Shown here: positions 17,708-25,749 of the stretch, in pieces | How positions within the stretch are numbered: position 1 is the stretch's first letter | Layout: every line of letters begins with the position of its first letter | Assembly (NCBI RefSeq): GCF_030813415.1 | Contig: NZ_JAUSUF010000004.1 | Location: 62,001 to 126,000, forward strand | Length of the DNA: 64,000 bases | From: Eubacterium multiforme | GTDB lineage: Bacteria > Bacillota > Clostridia > Clostridiales > Clostridiaceae | Direction: 5' to 3' | Position numbers and translations under genes: made by a program | The notes under the pieces: generated by a model | What the model was told of the DNA's origin: nothing | The model's database searches: none | What the model saw: only the letters and a program-made list of their open reading frames with translations

Positions 17708-18329
17708 TTATAGGAACACTATATACTGTCCAAAATTAAAGGATGTAGTTGTGAAAAAGAGTTGCTTGGATAATAGAATAAAAAAAGAGCATCCAAGAGT
17801 AAAAATAATATACAATAAAGTTAGAGAAAATAAGGGGAATTACAAAAGAGAATTTATGAACATTTATAATTACAAATGTAGTTATTGTGGAAACTCGATA
17901 AATAATTTGGATTATAATCTTTTTGAGGTAGATCATTACATATGTGAATCATCTTTTAACTCTATGGAATTAGCTGGAAAATTAGATGATTTAGTGTTAG
18001 CTTGCTATGATTGTAACAGAAACAAAAAAGGATTAGTTATTAAAAATAAATATAAAGAATTATTGAATCCAGATTTAGAAAAGATAAAAGAAGTTTTTTT
18101 TAGAGATGAAAATTATTATATAAATATTACAGAAGGATATATAAAAGATGACTTTATTAATGTATTTTATAAACAGTTAAAGTTAGGATATCAAACTAGA
18201 AGGCTAGATTTTTTACTAATGAATCTTAGAGGTTTATGTAAAGAAATTAGTGGACATGCGGAGTCAGAAAAGATAAAAGAAATATTAATAAAATTAGAAG
18301 AAAAGAGAAATTTGACTAGTTGTAAGTAA
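17697..18329 (+). CDS. HNH endonuclease with zinc ribbon
   Basis: A 210-residue protein. The HNH core comprises Cys61-X2-Cys64 (CSYC), FEVDH with His80, then a stretch ending CYDCNRNK with Cys103-X2-Cys106 and Asn107/Asn109. The four cysteines bind a structural zinc, and the His/Asn residues form the beta-beta-alpha-metal site. It overlaps the receiver gene by 11 bases. The clustering suggests that it is the DNA-cutting effector, restrained or triggered by the upstream signalling proteins and balanced by the methyltransferase. Its target is not known. Confidence 0.85.
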   Translation: MKDDYRNTIYCPKLKDVVVKKSCLDNRIKKEHPRVKIIYNKVRENKGNYKREFMNIYNYKCSYCGNSINNLDYNLFEVDHYICESSFNSMELAGKLDDLVLACYDCNRNKKGLVIKNKYKELLNPDLEKIKEVFFRDENYYINITEGYIKDDFINVFYKQLKLGYQTRRLDFLLMNLRGLCKEISGHAESEKIKEILIKLEEKRNLTSCK

Positions 18330-18414
18330 TTTATATTAGTGGACAAGCATTTGGCTGAAAAGGTTGAAATTTTAGATTTTCATGGTATTAAATTATAATA
18401 TACAAAATAGAAAT

Positions 18415-18443
18415 AAAAGGTGTTCCCTAGGGACACCTTTTTA
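18415..18443. terminator. GC-rich palindromic terminator, copy 5 (variant)
   Basis: GGTGTTCCCTAGGGACACC followed by a T run. It has one unpaired T and a TA centre in place of CG. It separates the HNH cassette from the RiPP block. Confidence 0.7.
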
Positions 18444-18502
18444 AATTAACTAATTTAAAAAATCTAGCCTAGAAACAACTATAAAAAATATGGAGTAGAA
18501 TT

Positions 18503-18660
18503 ATGGAAATAAATGAAAAATTTGGAAGAAGAAGTTTATAAATTTGCAGAAGAAGTTGAAATATTTTTAGAAATACTAAATAGAACTACAATACAAAGTA
18601 AATATAAAAATGAACTTGATGATATAGAAAGATAAAAGAGTAAATTAAAAAAATAAAAAT
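18503..18660 (+). pseudogene. Decayed copy of the coiled-coil gene at 28211
   Basis: From 18525 to about 18640 the DNA nearly repeats 28235-28350 (for example GAAGTTTATAAATTTGC and AGAAGTTGAAATATTTTTAG). The sequence between terminator and gene (TTAAATTAACTA, then CTAGCCTAGAA) is shared too. The frame is broken early and an in-frame TAA replaces a Gln codon (GAAAGATAAAAG against GAAAGACAAAAG). It marks the right flank of the defence-like cassette. From here to 18895 there is only AT-rich sequence, presumably holding the YcaO promoter. Confidence 0.7.
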
Positions 18661-18895
18661 TATATTAATTAATGGTGAAAAATATAACTTGTGCGTTAAA
18701 AGTAAAATATTATAAATATTTATTGATATCAAAAAAATATGTAATATATTTAAAAAAATATGTAATATAAAATGAGTTGTTTAGTATATTATTCAATATA
18801 CAGATACAAAAATTTATTTAACATCTAAATGTAAACGTTGAATTAAATTTGAAAAGATATATACTCTAGGTATATTTAAAGAAAGGTTTGATTAT

Positions 18896-20740
18896 ATGGG
18901 ATTATACGAACAACATTTTAAAGAAATTACTCCGGATAAAACTATAGAGAAATTACTAGGAATTTTAAGTGATATAAATATAGAGTTAGAAGAACATTGG
19001 GAAAAAGAAAGTTCAATAGGGACATATTCTTTAAGATTGACATTTAAAGGCACTGATATTGGAACTAATGGAAAAGGAGTAAATAAAGAATATGCTAGAG
19101 CTAGTGCATATGCTGAATTTTTTGAAAGATATCAAAACAATATGCTCACAAATTTTTATATAAAATTACAGGATGATGATAGCAATCAAGAAGAAGTAAA
19201 TATATGTATTGAGCCAGATTCTAAATATTTAACAGCTGAAGAAATAATAAATCAGGAAGATCCATTTATTGAATATTATTTTTCAATAAGAGGAATGGAA
19301 AATAGTACATATAATGATAAGGTTAAAAATTTTAAAAATATAAATAAATTTGAATATATGCTTACTGGAAAAGAAAATAAGTTCTTGTGTTTACCTTTTT
19401 ATGATTGCTATAATGATAAAATTTATTATTTACCTAAACATATATATTTTAATTTTTATGGAAGTAATGGTATGGCAGCAGGTAATACAGTTGCTGAAGC
19501 ATTAGTACAAGGATTCTCTGAAATTATAGAAAGAATAGCTCAAAAAAGGATTTTCAATGAAAGACCTACTTTACCTGATATTCCAATTAAATATTTAAAA
19601 GAATATCCTAATATATATGATATGTTTTTAAAAATAAATGAATTAAAAGGATATAGAGCAATTATTAAGGATTGTTCATTTGGAGGAAAGTATCCTGCAG
19701 CAGCATTAGTAGTAATTAATAAAAATACTGGTAAGTATGGAGTTAAACTTGGGTGCCATCCTAATTATGGCATAGCAATGGAGCGAGCATTTACAGAATC
19801 TGCCCAAGGAAATGATATAACTGAATACGCGAATAGAAGTGAACTAGATTTTTATAATACAATAGTTGATAATGAAAAAAATATTGAAAATAGTTTTAAA
19901 ACAGGATTAGCACAATACCCATATGAATTATTTGGAAAAAATTGTTCTTATAAATTTACTCCTATGAATAATTTTGAAGATATAGATAACAAATCATTAC
20001 TTAAAAGTATAATTTATGAGATTAAGAAAGAAGGATATCATGTTTTAATTAGGAATTCATCTAATTTAGGATTTCCATCATTTCATATAATTATTCCGGG
20101 ATTATCAGAATTACGTTTAGGAACTGATTCTGAACTTAGAGCAATGAATACAAGAGCGTTTGTTACTTCATTGTTAATGGAACCTAGATTGATAAATAAA
20201 AAAAATTGTAAATATATAATAGCTTGCTTTGGATATTTTGCTAATAATACAATGAATAATACTTTAAAATCTTATTATCCTGAAGTTGAAAATTTAGAAT
20301 TACCGTCTGAAAAATATTATAGTGGTATATTATATTTTTCGGCTATGTGTTATGTGTTATTAGAAGAATATAATGAAGCTTATAAAAATATAAGATTAAC
20401 ACTTCAAAATGCTATAAAATTTGGTGCTGAGCCTAATGAGAGAATTAAATTAGATATTATGTCAAAATATTTAGCTGCAATGGATCAAATTAAAGATCAT
20501 AATAAAGTAATTAATTACTTAAAAAATTGGTATGATAATGATTGGTGCCAATATATAGATAGATTGTTTTCAAATAAAACAGAACTTTTTATAAGTCAAT
20601 ATCCTGATTGTACGAATTGGAGAGAAAATGAAAATTTTAAGTCAGAAAGAGTTATGTTGGAAGCATTAAAAGAATTAAGAAGAAGGCAAATAAATAACTA
20701 TATTAAGCAGTCAGATGTGAAAGAGTTAATATTTAGTTAA
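18896..20740 (+). CDS. YcaO-family cyclodehydratase/backbone-modifying enzyme
   Basis: YcaO enzymes use ATP to activate a backbone amide for azoline, thioamide or amidine formation. The ATP-binding signature is present: GKGVNKEYARASAYAEFFER (59-78), NGMAAGNTVAEALVQGFSEI (191-210) running into IER, and GCHPNYGIAMERAFTESAQG near 285. The C-terminal 120 residues are helical and TPR-like, as in E. coli YcaO, which has a similar length (about 590 residues against 614 here). No E1-like, dehydrogenase or TfuA partner lies nearby. Sixty bases downstream come two small precursor-like genes, so this enzyme probably acts on them. AAAGAAAGG precedes the ATG. Confidence 0.85.
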   Translation: MGLYEQHFKEITPDKTIEKLLGILSDINIELEEHWEKESSIGTYSLRLTFKGTDIGTNGKGVNKEYARASAYAEFFERYQNNMLTNFYIKLQDDDSNQEEVNICIEPDSKYLTAEEIINQEDPFIEYYFSIRGMENSTYNDKVKNFKNINKFEYMLTGKENKFLCLPFYDCYNDKIYYLPKHIYFNFYGSNGMAAGNTVAEALVQGFSEIIERIAQKRIFNERPTLPDIPIKYLKEYPNIYDMFLKINELKGYRAIIKDCSFGGKYPAAALVVINKNTGKYGVKLGCHPNYGIAMERAFTESAQGNDITEYANRSELDFYNTIVDNEKNIENSFKTGLAQYPYELFGKNCSYKFTPMNNFEDIDNKSLLKSIIYEIKKEGYHVLIRNSSNLGFPSFHIIIPGLSELRLGTDSELRAMNTRAFVTSLLMEPRLINKKNCKYIIACFGYFANNTMNNTLKSYYPEVENLELPSEKYYSGILYFSAMCYVLLEEYNEAYKNIRLTLQNAIKFGAEPNERIKLDIMSKYLAAMDQIKDHNKVINYLKNWYDNDWCQYIDRLFSNKTELFISQYPDCTNWRENENFKSERVMLEALKELRRRQINNYIKQSDVKELIFS

Positions 20741-20800
20741 ATTAAATAAAGGTAGCTACTCGCATTAATTTATTATATTAGTGAAAGGAAGTGATTTATA

Positions 20801-20956
20801 ATGAATAATTTAGAAAATTTAGGATTAATGGAAGAAGAAGATATTTCAAAATTTTCTGTACTTAAGGAAGAGGAAATGGATATGACATCTCCTGTATGGT
20901 CTAATGTATTAAAAACTGTTTTAGCAGCAGGTGGGGTTGCATCAGTATTTTTATAA
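20801..20956 (+). CDS. RiPP precursor peptide 1
   Basis: A 51-residue peptide with GTGAAAGGAAGTG upstream. The acidic leader (LENLGLMEEEDISKFSV) shares the LGLM-(D/E)3-x-x-K-x-S pattern with the second peptide. The C-terminal part has a Trp and a hydrophobic stretch containing TVLAAGGVASVFL. There is no Cys. It lies between the YcaO gene and an M50 peptidase gene, the usual place for a modified bacteriocin precursor. The leader/core boundary cannot be set by eye; somewhere around SPVWS is likely. Confidence 0.7.
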   Translation: MNNLENLGLMEEEDISKFSVLKEEEMDMTSPVWSNVLKTVLAAGGVASVFL

Positions 20957-21034
20957 TTGAAAAATAATTAAAATATAAAAGTATTTTGCGAGTTTTAGTT
21001 ATATAATTGTTAGGTTTAAGAAAGGAGTGATTTG

Positions 21035-21223
21035 GTGGAAAATTCCAAAAAATTAGGATTAATGACGGATGATGAGGTAAAAAAATCATCTAAATTTAAT
21101 ATAACTGAAGAAGATATTATAGATCCAACTGGAGTTAATTGGAGAACTGGAGCAAAAGCAGCACTTGCTGCTGGAAGTGCAGCAGCAGTATGGCTTCCAG
21201 CAGCAGCAGCAGCAGTTGTATAG
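21035..21223 (+). CDS. RiPP precursor peptide 2, Ala-rich core
   Basis: GTG start at 21035, preferred over TTG 21032 because AAAGGAG is seven bases upstream. 62 residues. The leader (KKLGLMTDDEVKKSSKF) matches that of peptide 1. The probable core runs from about NWRTGAKAALAAG to the end, has 18 alanines, two Trp and one Pro, and finishes AAAAAVV. No Cys is present, and only a few Ser/Thr are available to a YcaO. A hairpin terminator follows at once, a common way to raise precursor over enzyme mRNA. Confidence 0.75.
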   Translation: MENSKKLGLMTDDEVKKSSKFNITEEDIIDPTGVNWRTGAKAALAAGSAAAVWLPAAAAAVV

Positions 21224-21239
21224 GTTTATTTAATGGTGA

Positions 21240-21277
21240 AACATTCTCATTATTTCTTATAAATATGAGAATGTTTT
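21240..21277 (+). terminator. Hairpin terminator after precursor 2
   Basis: Arms ACATTCTCAT and ATGAGAATGT, then TTTTATTATT. It is probably leaky, as the peptidase and transporter genes lie downstream in the same direction. Confidence 0.65.
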
Positions 21278-21317
21278 ATTATTAAATAGAATAGTTAAGT
21301 AAAATGAGGGGATACAA

Positions 21318-22355
21318 ATGAATAAAGAAGATATAAATGTGCATAATTATTGTCCTATTAAAGGAAGACATATTATAGAATTTGATTCTGAAGAAAATAA
21401 AGGAATAATATTTAATAAGAATAAAAAAAAATCATATATTTTGGGAACGGAAGAATTTAAAGTATTTAAAAAATTAGATGGAAGAAGAAGTATAAATCAG
21501 TTACAAAAAGAATGTAATTACTATACAATTGATGATATATGTAGTTTAATAATAGAATTTCATAAATTAGGAATCTTAAATGAAGAAGAGGATGATTATG
21601 AAAAAATAAAAATAAGTAATATAAAAATTCCTTTATTTTGCCCAGACAAAAAAATGGATGAAATTAAAAATATAATAAAAGTCTTTTCAAATATAATTAA
21701 ATATGTAAGTTTACCAATTTTTATATGTGGTATATATAAATTTGACTTTGAAAATTTTTATAAAGCAATAAAACATTTTTCACTAATAGAATCAGGTATA
21801 ATTTCTTTTGTATTTATGATTATAGTAGTAGCATTACATGAATTAGGTCATGCTATTGTTGCAAAAAATAATGGGGCATATGTACCTGAAATAGGAATAA
21901 TGCTTTATTATTTGTTACCAGTTGCCTATACAACTGTTTGTGGAACTCAAATTTTAAAAAAGAAAAAAAAAATAGAAATATTATTAGCTGGAATAGAAGT
22001 GAATTTATTTTTATTAGGAATAACAATGTTTTTAATTAAAATATTACCAAAAGGATATGAAAATATAATATTGATTTCATTAATATTATCAAACATTATA
22101 CCTATTTTAAGCAATATATCTATATTTTATAAATTTGATTTTTACTATATATTACAAGAATTATTGGAAGAATATAAATTAAAAGAAAATTCAGACAAAT
22201 TTATTAAGAATATTATAAAAGGAAAATCATTTATAAAAATATCTAATGAAAAAAAATTAATGTATATTTTATATTCTTCTATTTCATCAGTATGCGAATA
22301 TATTCTGATAATTTTTATTGTATTATCTATTTTTAAATATTTTATAAACAAATAG
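21318..22355 (+). CDS. PqqD-like (RRE) domain fused to an M50 membrane metalloprotease
   Basis: Residues 1-95 look like a PqqD-type RiPP recognition element: a beta hairpin (GRHIIEFDSEENKGIIFN) followed by winged helices (TEEFKVFKKLDGRRSINQLQ, then IIEFHKLGILNEEE). Residues 115-345 are an M50 intramembrane protease with the zinc motif HELGH at 174-178 and several hydrophobic segments. The fusion suggests that the leader is bound by the RRE part and cut in or near the membrane. It lies directly downstream of the precursor pair, and the next gene starts 13 bases later. The M50 call is firm; the RRE call rests on pattern. Confidence 0.75.
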   Translation: MNKEDINVHNYCPIKGRHIIEFDSEENKGIIFNKNKKKSYILGTEEFKVFKKLDGRRSINQLQKECNYYTIDDICSLIIEFHKLGILNEEEDDYEKIKISNIKIPLFCPDKKMDEIKNIIKVFSNIIKYVSLPIFICGIYKFDFENFYKAIKHFSLIESGIISFVFMIIVVALHELGHAIVAKNNGAYVPEIGIMLYYLLPVAYTTVCGTQILKKKKKIEILLAGIEVNLFLLGITMFLIKILPKGYENIILISLILSNIIPILSNISIFYKFDFYYILQELLEEYKLKENSDKFIKNIIKGKSFIKISNEKKLMYILYSSISSVCEYILIIFIVLSIFKYFINK

Positions 22356-22368
22356 AAAGGAGAGAGAG

Positions 22369-22737
22369 ATGTTAAAAAATAATATATTTATTAGGTTTTT
22401 TTTAGTAATAATTTCTTCAATAATTTCCTCAATAATTTATTTAAATGGAAGATATATTATAGCTATTACTTTAATGATTATTATTTGTAATTTAATGAGC
22501 CTTATTGCTAAGAAACCTTTGTATGAAACAACTAAATTGACATTTTTATATTCTATGATTATGGGAATTATACTAATAGGTATCGTAGGTGTTTTTGGTA
22601 TATTAAAAACAAAACTTGGTTTGATTTCTCTCTGTTTAGTATACGAAATAGGATTTCTTATCATAAGTATATTCTCTATTTTTAATATTATTTTATCATA
22701 TTTATTAAAAAAAATTAAATTAGGTGAAAGATTATGA
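22369..22737 (+). CDS. Polytopic membrane protein of the RiPP operon
   Basis: A 122-residue, very hydrophobic protein with four likely membrane segments (about 7-24, 26-43, 62-80, 88-112) and a basic C-terminus. GAAAGGAGAGAG lies before the ATG. It overlaps the CPBP protease gene by four bases (ATGA), so the two are co-translated. No motif is recognised; a role in immunity or export is guessed from its place. Confidence 0.6.
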   Translation: MLKNNIFIRFFLVIISSIISSIIYLNGRYIIAITLMIIICNLMSLIAKKPLYETTKLTFLYSMIMGIILIGIVGVFGILKTKLGLISLCLVYEIGFLIISIFSIFNIILSYLLKKIKLGERL

Positions 22738-23516
22738 ATAATTGCATGAAGAAAAACTTATTTAATTTGTTATTAGGGTTTAGTATAATGTTTGGACTAT
22801 ATTGGTTATTTAAATATTATGTGTTATCTATAAATTTAAAAAATAAAGATTTGATTTCATATGCTATATTATATGGACCAGGTTTTCTGATTTTATATTT
22901 ATTTACAAAAAATATTTGTAAAATTAGATTAAAGTATCATAAATTAAGTTTTTCAGAATTTATTAAATATTTTATTATTCAGACTGGTATAGGAATTATT
23001 ATATTAAGTATAGGTAATATAATATTGTTTAAGTTAGGATATTATAAAGGTTTAAATATAAAAGGTTTTAACTTGATATATTATATCCAATTAATACTAA
23101 TTGCACCGTTTTTTGAAGAGATTATTTTTAGAAAGTATATATTGTCTAAAGCCATTATATTTGGTAAGAGACAAGGAGTATTAATTACATCTATATTATT
23201 TTCAATTGTACATATAGTATCACAAGGTTGTATAGAAGCAATATATACATTTATGTTATCAATAGTATGGTGCCATGTAATTTTAAAAACAAATAATTTG
23301 AAATATACATTTTTTTTACATTCTTTATCGAATATATCATTATTTATTTTGCCAAATTTGTGTTATAAATATTTATATTTATCTATAATGTATAGGATTA
23401 TTTTTTATATTATAATACCAATTTTAATGATATCAATATTAAAAAATAAAATAAAAAGTAAAAAAAACTATACAAAAAGTAAAAAAAACTATACAAAAAG
23501 TAAAAAAGTAGTATAA
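22734..23516 (+). CDS. CPBP (CAAX/Abi-like) membrane protease
   Basis: A polytopic protein with the three conserved elements of the family: Glu128-Glu129 and Arg133 (FFEEIIFRKY), FSIVH with His160, and a later HSLSN. Members in bacteriocin clusters act in self-immunity or peptide maturation. The C-terminus carries a tandem repeat (SKKNYTKSKKNYTKSKK) coded by about 20-base DNA repeats at 23455-23510, which may vary in number. It overlaps the preceding gene by four bases. Confidence 0.75.
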   Translation: MNNCMKKNLFNLLLGFSIMFGLYWLFKYYVLSINLKNKDLISYAILYGPGFLILYLFTKNICKIRLKYHKLSFSEFIKYFIIQTGIGIIILSIGNIILFKLGYYKGLNIKGFNLIYYIQLILIAPFFEEIIFRKYILSKAIIFGKRQGVLITSILFSIVHIVSQGCIEAIYTFMLSIVWCHVILKTNNLKYTFFLHSLSNISLFILPNLCYKYLYLSIMYRIIFYIIIPILMISILKNKIKSKKNYTKSKKNYTKSKKVV

Positions 23517-23540
23517 TATATTGTAGAAAGAGGTGGAGAT

Positions 23541-23852
23541 ATGAATAAAGAAGAAATATTAAAAAAAAATAAATCAAAAGATAAAAAAGATGAATATGAA
23601 GTAAGAGAAAAAGAAAAATCAGGGATAGTAATGGTAATTGCTATATTTATATTAAGTTGTTTGATTGGTATAGTAAGAATTATACGACATGAAAATATAC
23701 TTGATTTATGTGTTATTTTTCCAGGAGCAATTGCTGTTCAAAATTTTTATATGTTTAGTAAGTGCAAAAAAATAATGTTTTATTTAATTCCAGCTATTAT
23801 TGCAACAATAGCTACTGTAATATGTTTTATAGGATATTGTATAAAAGGATAG
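23541..23852 (+). CDS. DUF6442-like small membrane protein
   Basis: 103 residues. A charged N-terminus (NKEEILKKNKSKDKKDEYE) is followed by three short membrane segments, one of them containing the FPGAIAVQNFYMFSK stretch. This layout resembles DUF6442 proteins, which in Firmicutes are usually encoded next to a small XRE regulator, exactly as here (the regulator starts nine bases downstream). The regulatory link is inferred from that pairing. Confidence 0.6.
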   Translation: MNKEEILKKNKSKDKKDEYEVREKEKSGIVMVIAIFILSCLIGIVRIIRHENILDLCVIFPGAIAVQNFYMFSKCKKIMFYLIPAIIATIATVICFIGYCIKG

Positions 23853-23860
23853 GTGGCGTA

Positions 23861-24097
23861 ATGAGCAAGAAAAAGGACAACTTAATTATAAAAAACAGAA
23901 TAAAATTAGCTAGAGTTGAAAGAAATATTACTCAAAAAGAATTGGCTGAGTTAGTAGGGGTTTCTCGACAGACGATTGTTTATATAGAACAATGTAAATT
24001 TTATCCATCAATAAAACTATCACTTTTACTAGGTTTAGCATTAGATAAAAAAATTGAAGAGTTGTTTTATTTTTTTTATGATGAAGGAGATGCATAA
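23861..24097 (+). CDS. Small XRE-family transcriptional regulator
   Basis: 78 residues. ATG at 23861, preferred because AGGTGG lies just upstream; a longer frame would overlap the preceding gene. The helix-turn-helix is complete: NRIKLARVERNITQKELAEL followed by VGVSRQTIVYIE and YPSIKLSLLLG. It is of the short type that pairs with DUF6442 proteins and probably controls this operon. The ABC ATPase gene starts four bases after its stop codon. Confidence 0.8.
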   Translation: MSKKKDNLIIKNRIKLARVERNITQKELAELVGVSRQTIVYIEQCKFYPSIKLSLLLGLALDKKIEELFYFFYDEGDA

Positions 24098-24101
24098 CGT
24101 T

Positions 24102-24977
24102 ATGGAAAATATTATTGAAATTAAAAATGTAACTAAAATATATAAAAATAAAAATATATTAAAAAATATAACATTAAAAATTGATAGGGAAAGCATATAT
24201 GGACTTATTGGGAAAAATGGTGCTGGAAAAACTACATTATTAAAAATAATATGTGGGTTAATTAAAGTAAGTAGTGGAATTGTTAAATTAGATAATGATC
24301 TTAGGATTGGATCATTAATAGAAAATCCAGGGCTATTACCTAATTTAACAGCTTTTGATAACATAAAAATTAAATGTATAGCATATGGTATTGATGATAC
24401 ACATTATATAGAAGATTTATTAAACTTAATTGGATTAAAATATGCAAAAGATATAAAGATAAAACAATTTTCGCTTGGAATGAAACAGAGACTTGGTATT
24501 GCATTAGCATTAGTTGGTAATCCAGATATATTAGTTTTAGATGAACCTATAAATGGGCTAGATCCACAAGGTATTGTTGAAGTGAGAAATCTATTAATTA
24601 GATTAAATAAAGAAAAACATATGACCATAATAATATCTAGTCATATTTTAGAGGAATTATCCAAAATAGTAACTGATTATGGAATTATAAATAATGGAAA
24701 ATTAATGATAAGTGAGAGTAAAAGCAAATTACAAAATAGATGTATAACAAAATATGAAATTTTATCAAAAGAAAAAGATACTATAAAGAAAATATTTTTT
24801 AAAGAAAATATAGAGTTTAATAATGATACTATAAAAATAGCTACAAATGAAAATATAGAAAAAGTATTAGACGCAAATTTGAAATATGAATATAGATTAA
24901 AGGTACTAAAAAAAGAAACATTAGAAGAAGTATATTTGCGTATTATAGGAGGTGACCATAATGAAAAATCTTATTAA
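24102..24977 (+). CDS. ABC transporter ATP-binding protein (bacteriocin immunity/export type)
   Basis: ATG at 24102 fits GGAGATG upstream; 291 residues. Walker A is GLIGKNGAGKTT (near 36-47), the ABC signature is FSLGMKQRLGIAL, and Walker B is DILVLDEPINGLDPQG. The length and the C-terminal tail match BcrA/LanF-type ATPases that remove antimicrobial peptides from the membrane. It overlaps the permease gene by 17 bases. It probably serves self-protection or export of the peptide made here. Confidence 0.85.
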   Translation: MENIIEIKNVTKIYKNKNILKNITLKIDRESIYGLIGKNGAGKTTLLKIICGLIKVSSGIVKLDNDLRIGSLIENPGLLPNLTAFDNIKIKCIAYGIDDTHYIEDLLNLIGLKYAKDIKIKQFSLGMKQRLGIALALVGNPDILVLDEPINGLDPQGIVEVRNLLIRLNKEKHMTIIISSHILEELSKIVTDYGIINNGKLMISESKSKLQNRCITKYEILSKEKDTIKKIFFKENIEFNNDTIKIATNENIEKVLDANLKYEYRLKVLKKETLEEVYLRIIGGDHNEKSY

Positions 24978-25749
24978 AATGGATTTTTTTATTACTAAAA
25001 AAAATAAAGCAACTTGGATAATACCTACTTTTGTAATAATAATGTCTATTATATCGCTATATATATCATTTAAGTCAAATGAATCAAGTACTATGAAATC
25101 AATTATGACTCAGGTCAACTTTAATAGAAATAATCCAACATTTATACAATGTTGTACAGATCTATTAACAGGAAATTTTTTAACATTATTTATATTGATA
25201 TTTGTTACATTAGTTCAAGGACAAGAGTATAGTAGTGGGTATATAAAAAATATTTATGGATTAGTAAAAGAAAAATATAAATTGTTAATACCTAAATATA
25301 TAATTATTTTAGGATTTGTAATTTTATTAATTATAACAACAGTGGTTTCAGTTATAATTGGAAGATTATTTTTTTTAGATTATAATAAATTAGGAGATTT
25401 TCAATTGTATTTTAAATTTATGTTAACACAACTTTTTTTAAACTTCGTTTTTGGTGTTGGAGTTTTATGTACAACTGTTATTTTTAAAAAGGTTAATATA
25501 GCATTATCTATAGGAATAGTATATTTAATGTTTTTTTCAGATATGTTATACTCTTTTATAAATAATCTTTTTAAAACATATAAATTTAAAATAGATAATT
25601 ATATGCTTTTGGGAAATATAACTAATTTACGTATTGATTCTAGTAATAATGAATATTTAAGAAGTATTATTGTAGGATCAGTATTTTTATGCATATTTAT
25701 TTTAATAGCTAGTATAGTTATATCAAAAAAAGATTTAAAAATTGAATAA
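24961..25749 (+). CDS. ABC transporter permease (BcrB/LanE-like)
   Basis: ATG at 24961 is chosen because GGAGGTGA precedes it. 262 residues with six likely membrane segments and the first extracytoplasmic loop between segments 1 and 2, as in ABC-2 permeases of peptide immunity transporters. It pairs with the ATPase gene, which it overlaps, and is the last gene of the RiPP operon. No clear terminator hairpin follows; the next 770 bases are noncoding. Confidence 0.8.
   Translation: MKNLIKMDFFITKKNKATWIIPTFVIIMSIISLYISFKSNESSTMKSIMTQVNFNRNNPTFIQCCTDLLTGNFLTLFILIFVTLVQGQEYSSGYIKNIYGLVKEKYKLLIPKYIIILGFVILLIITTVVSVIIGRLFFLDYNKLGDFQLYFKFMLTQLFLNFVFGVGVLCTTVIFKKVNIALSIGIVYLMFFSDMLYSFINNLFKTYKFKIDNYMLLGNITNLRIDSSNNEYLRSIIVGSVFLCIFILIASIVISKKDLKIE

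Noticed and set aside
13500..18329. Cassette considered as a plain type II restriction-modification system
   Set aside because: A plain system needs no GHKL/H-box protein or receiver; the overlapping gene order makes these part of the unit.
18896..20740. YcaO considered as the housekeeping ribosomal-protein-related type
   Set aside because: Its sequence is E. coli YcaO-like, but two precursor-like genes, a leader-binding protease and peptide transporters lie directly downstream on mobile DNA.
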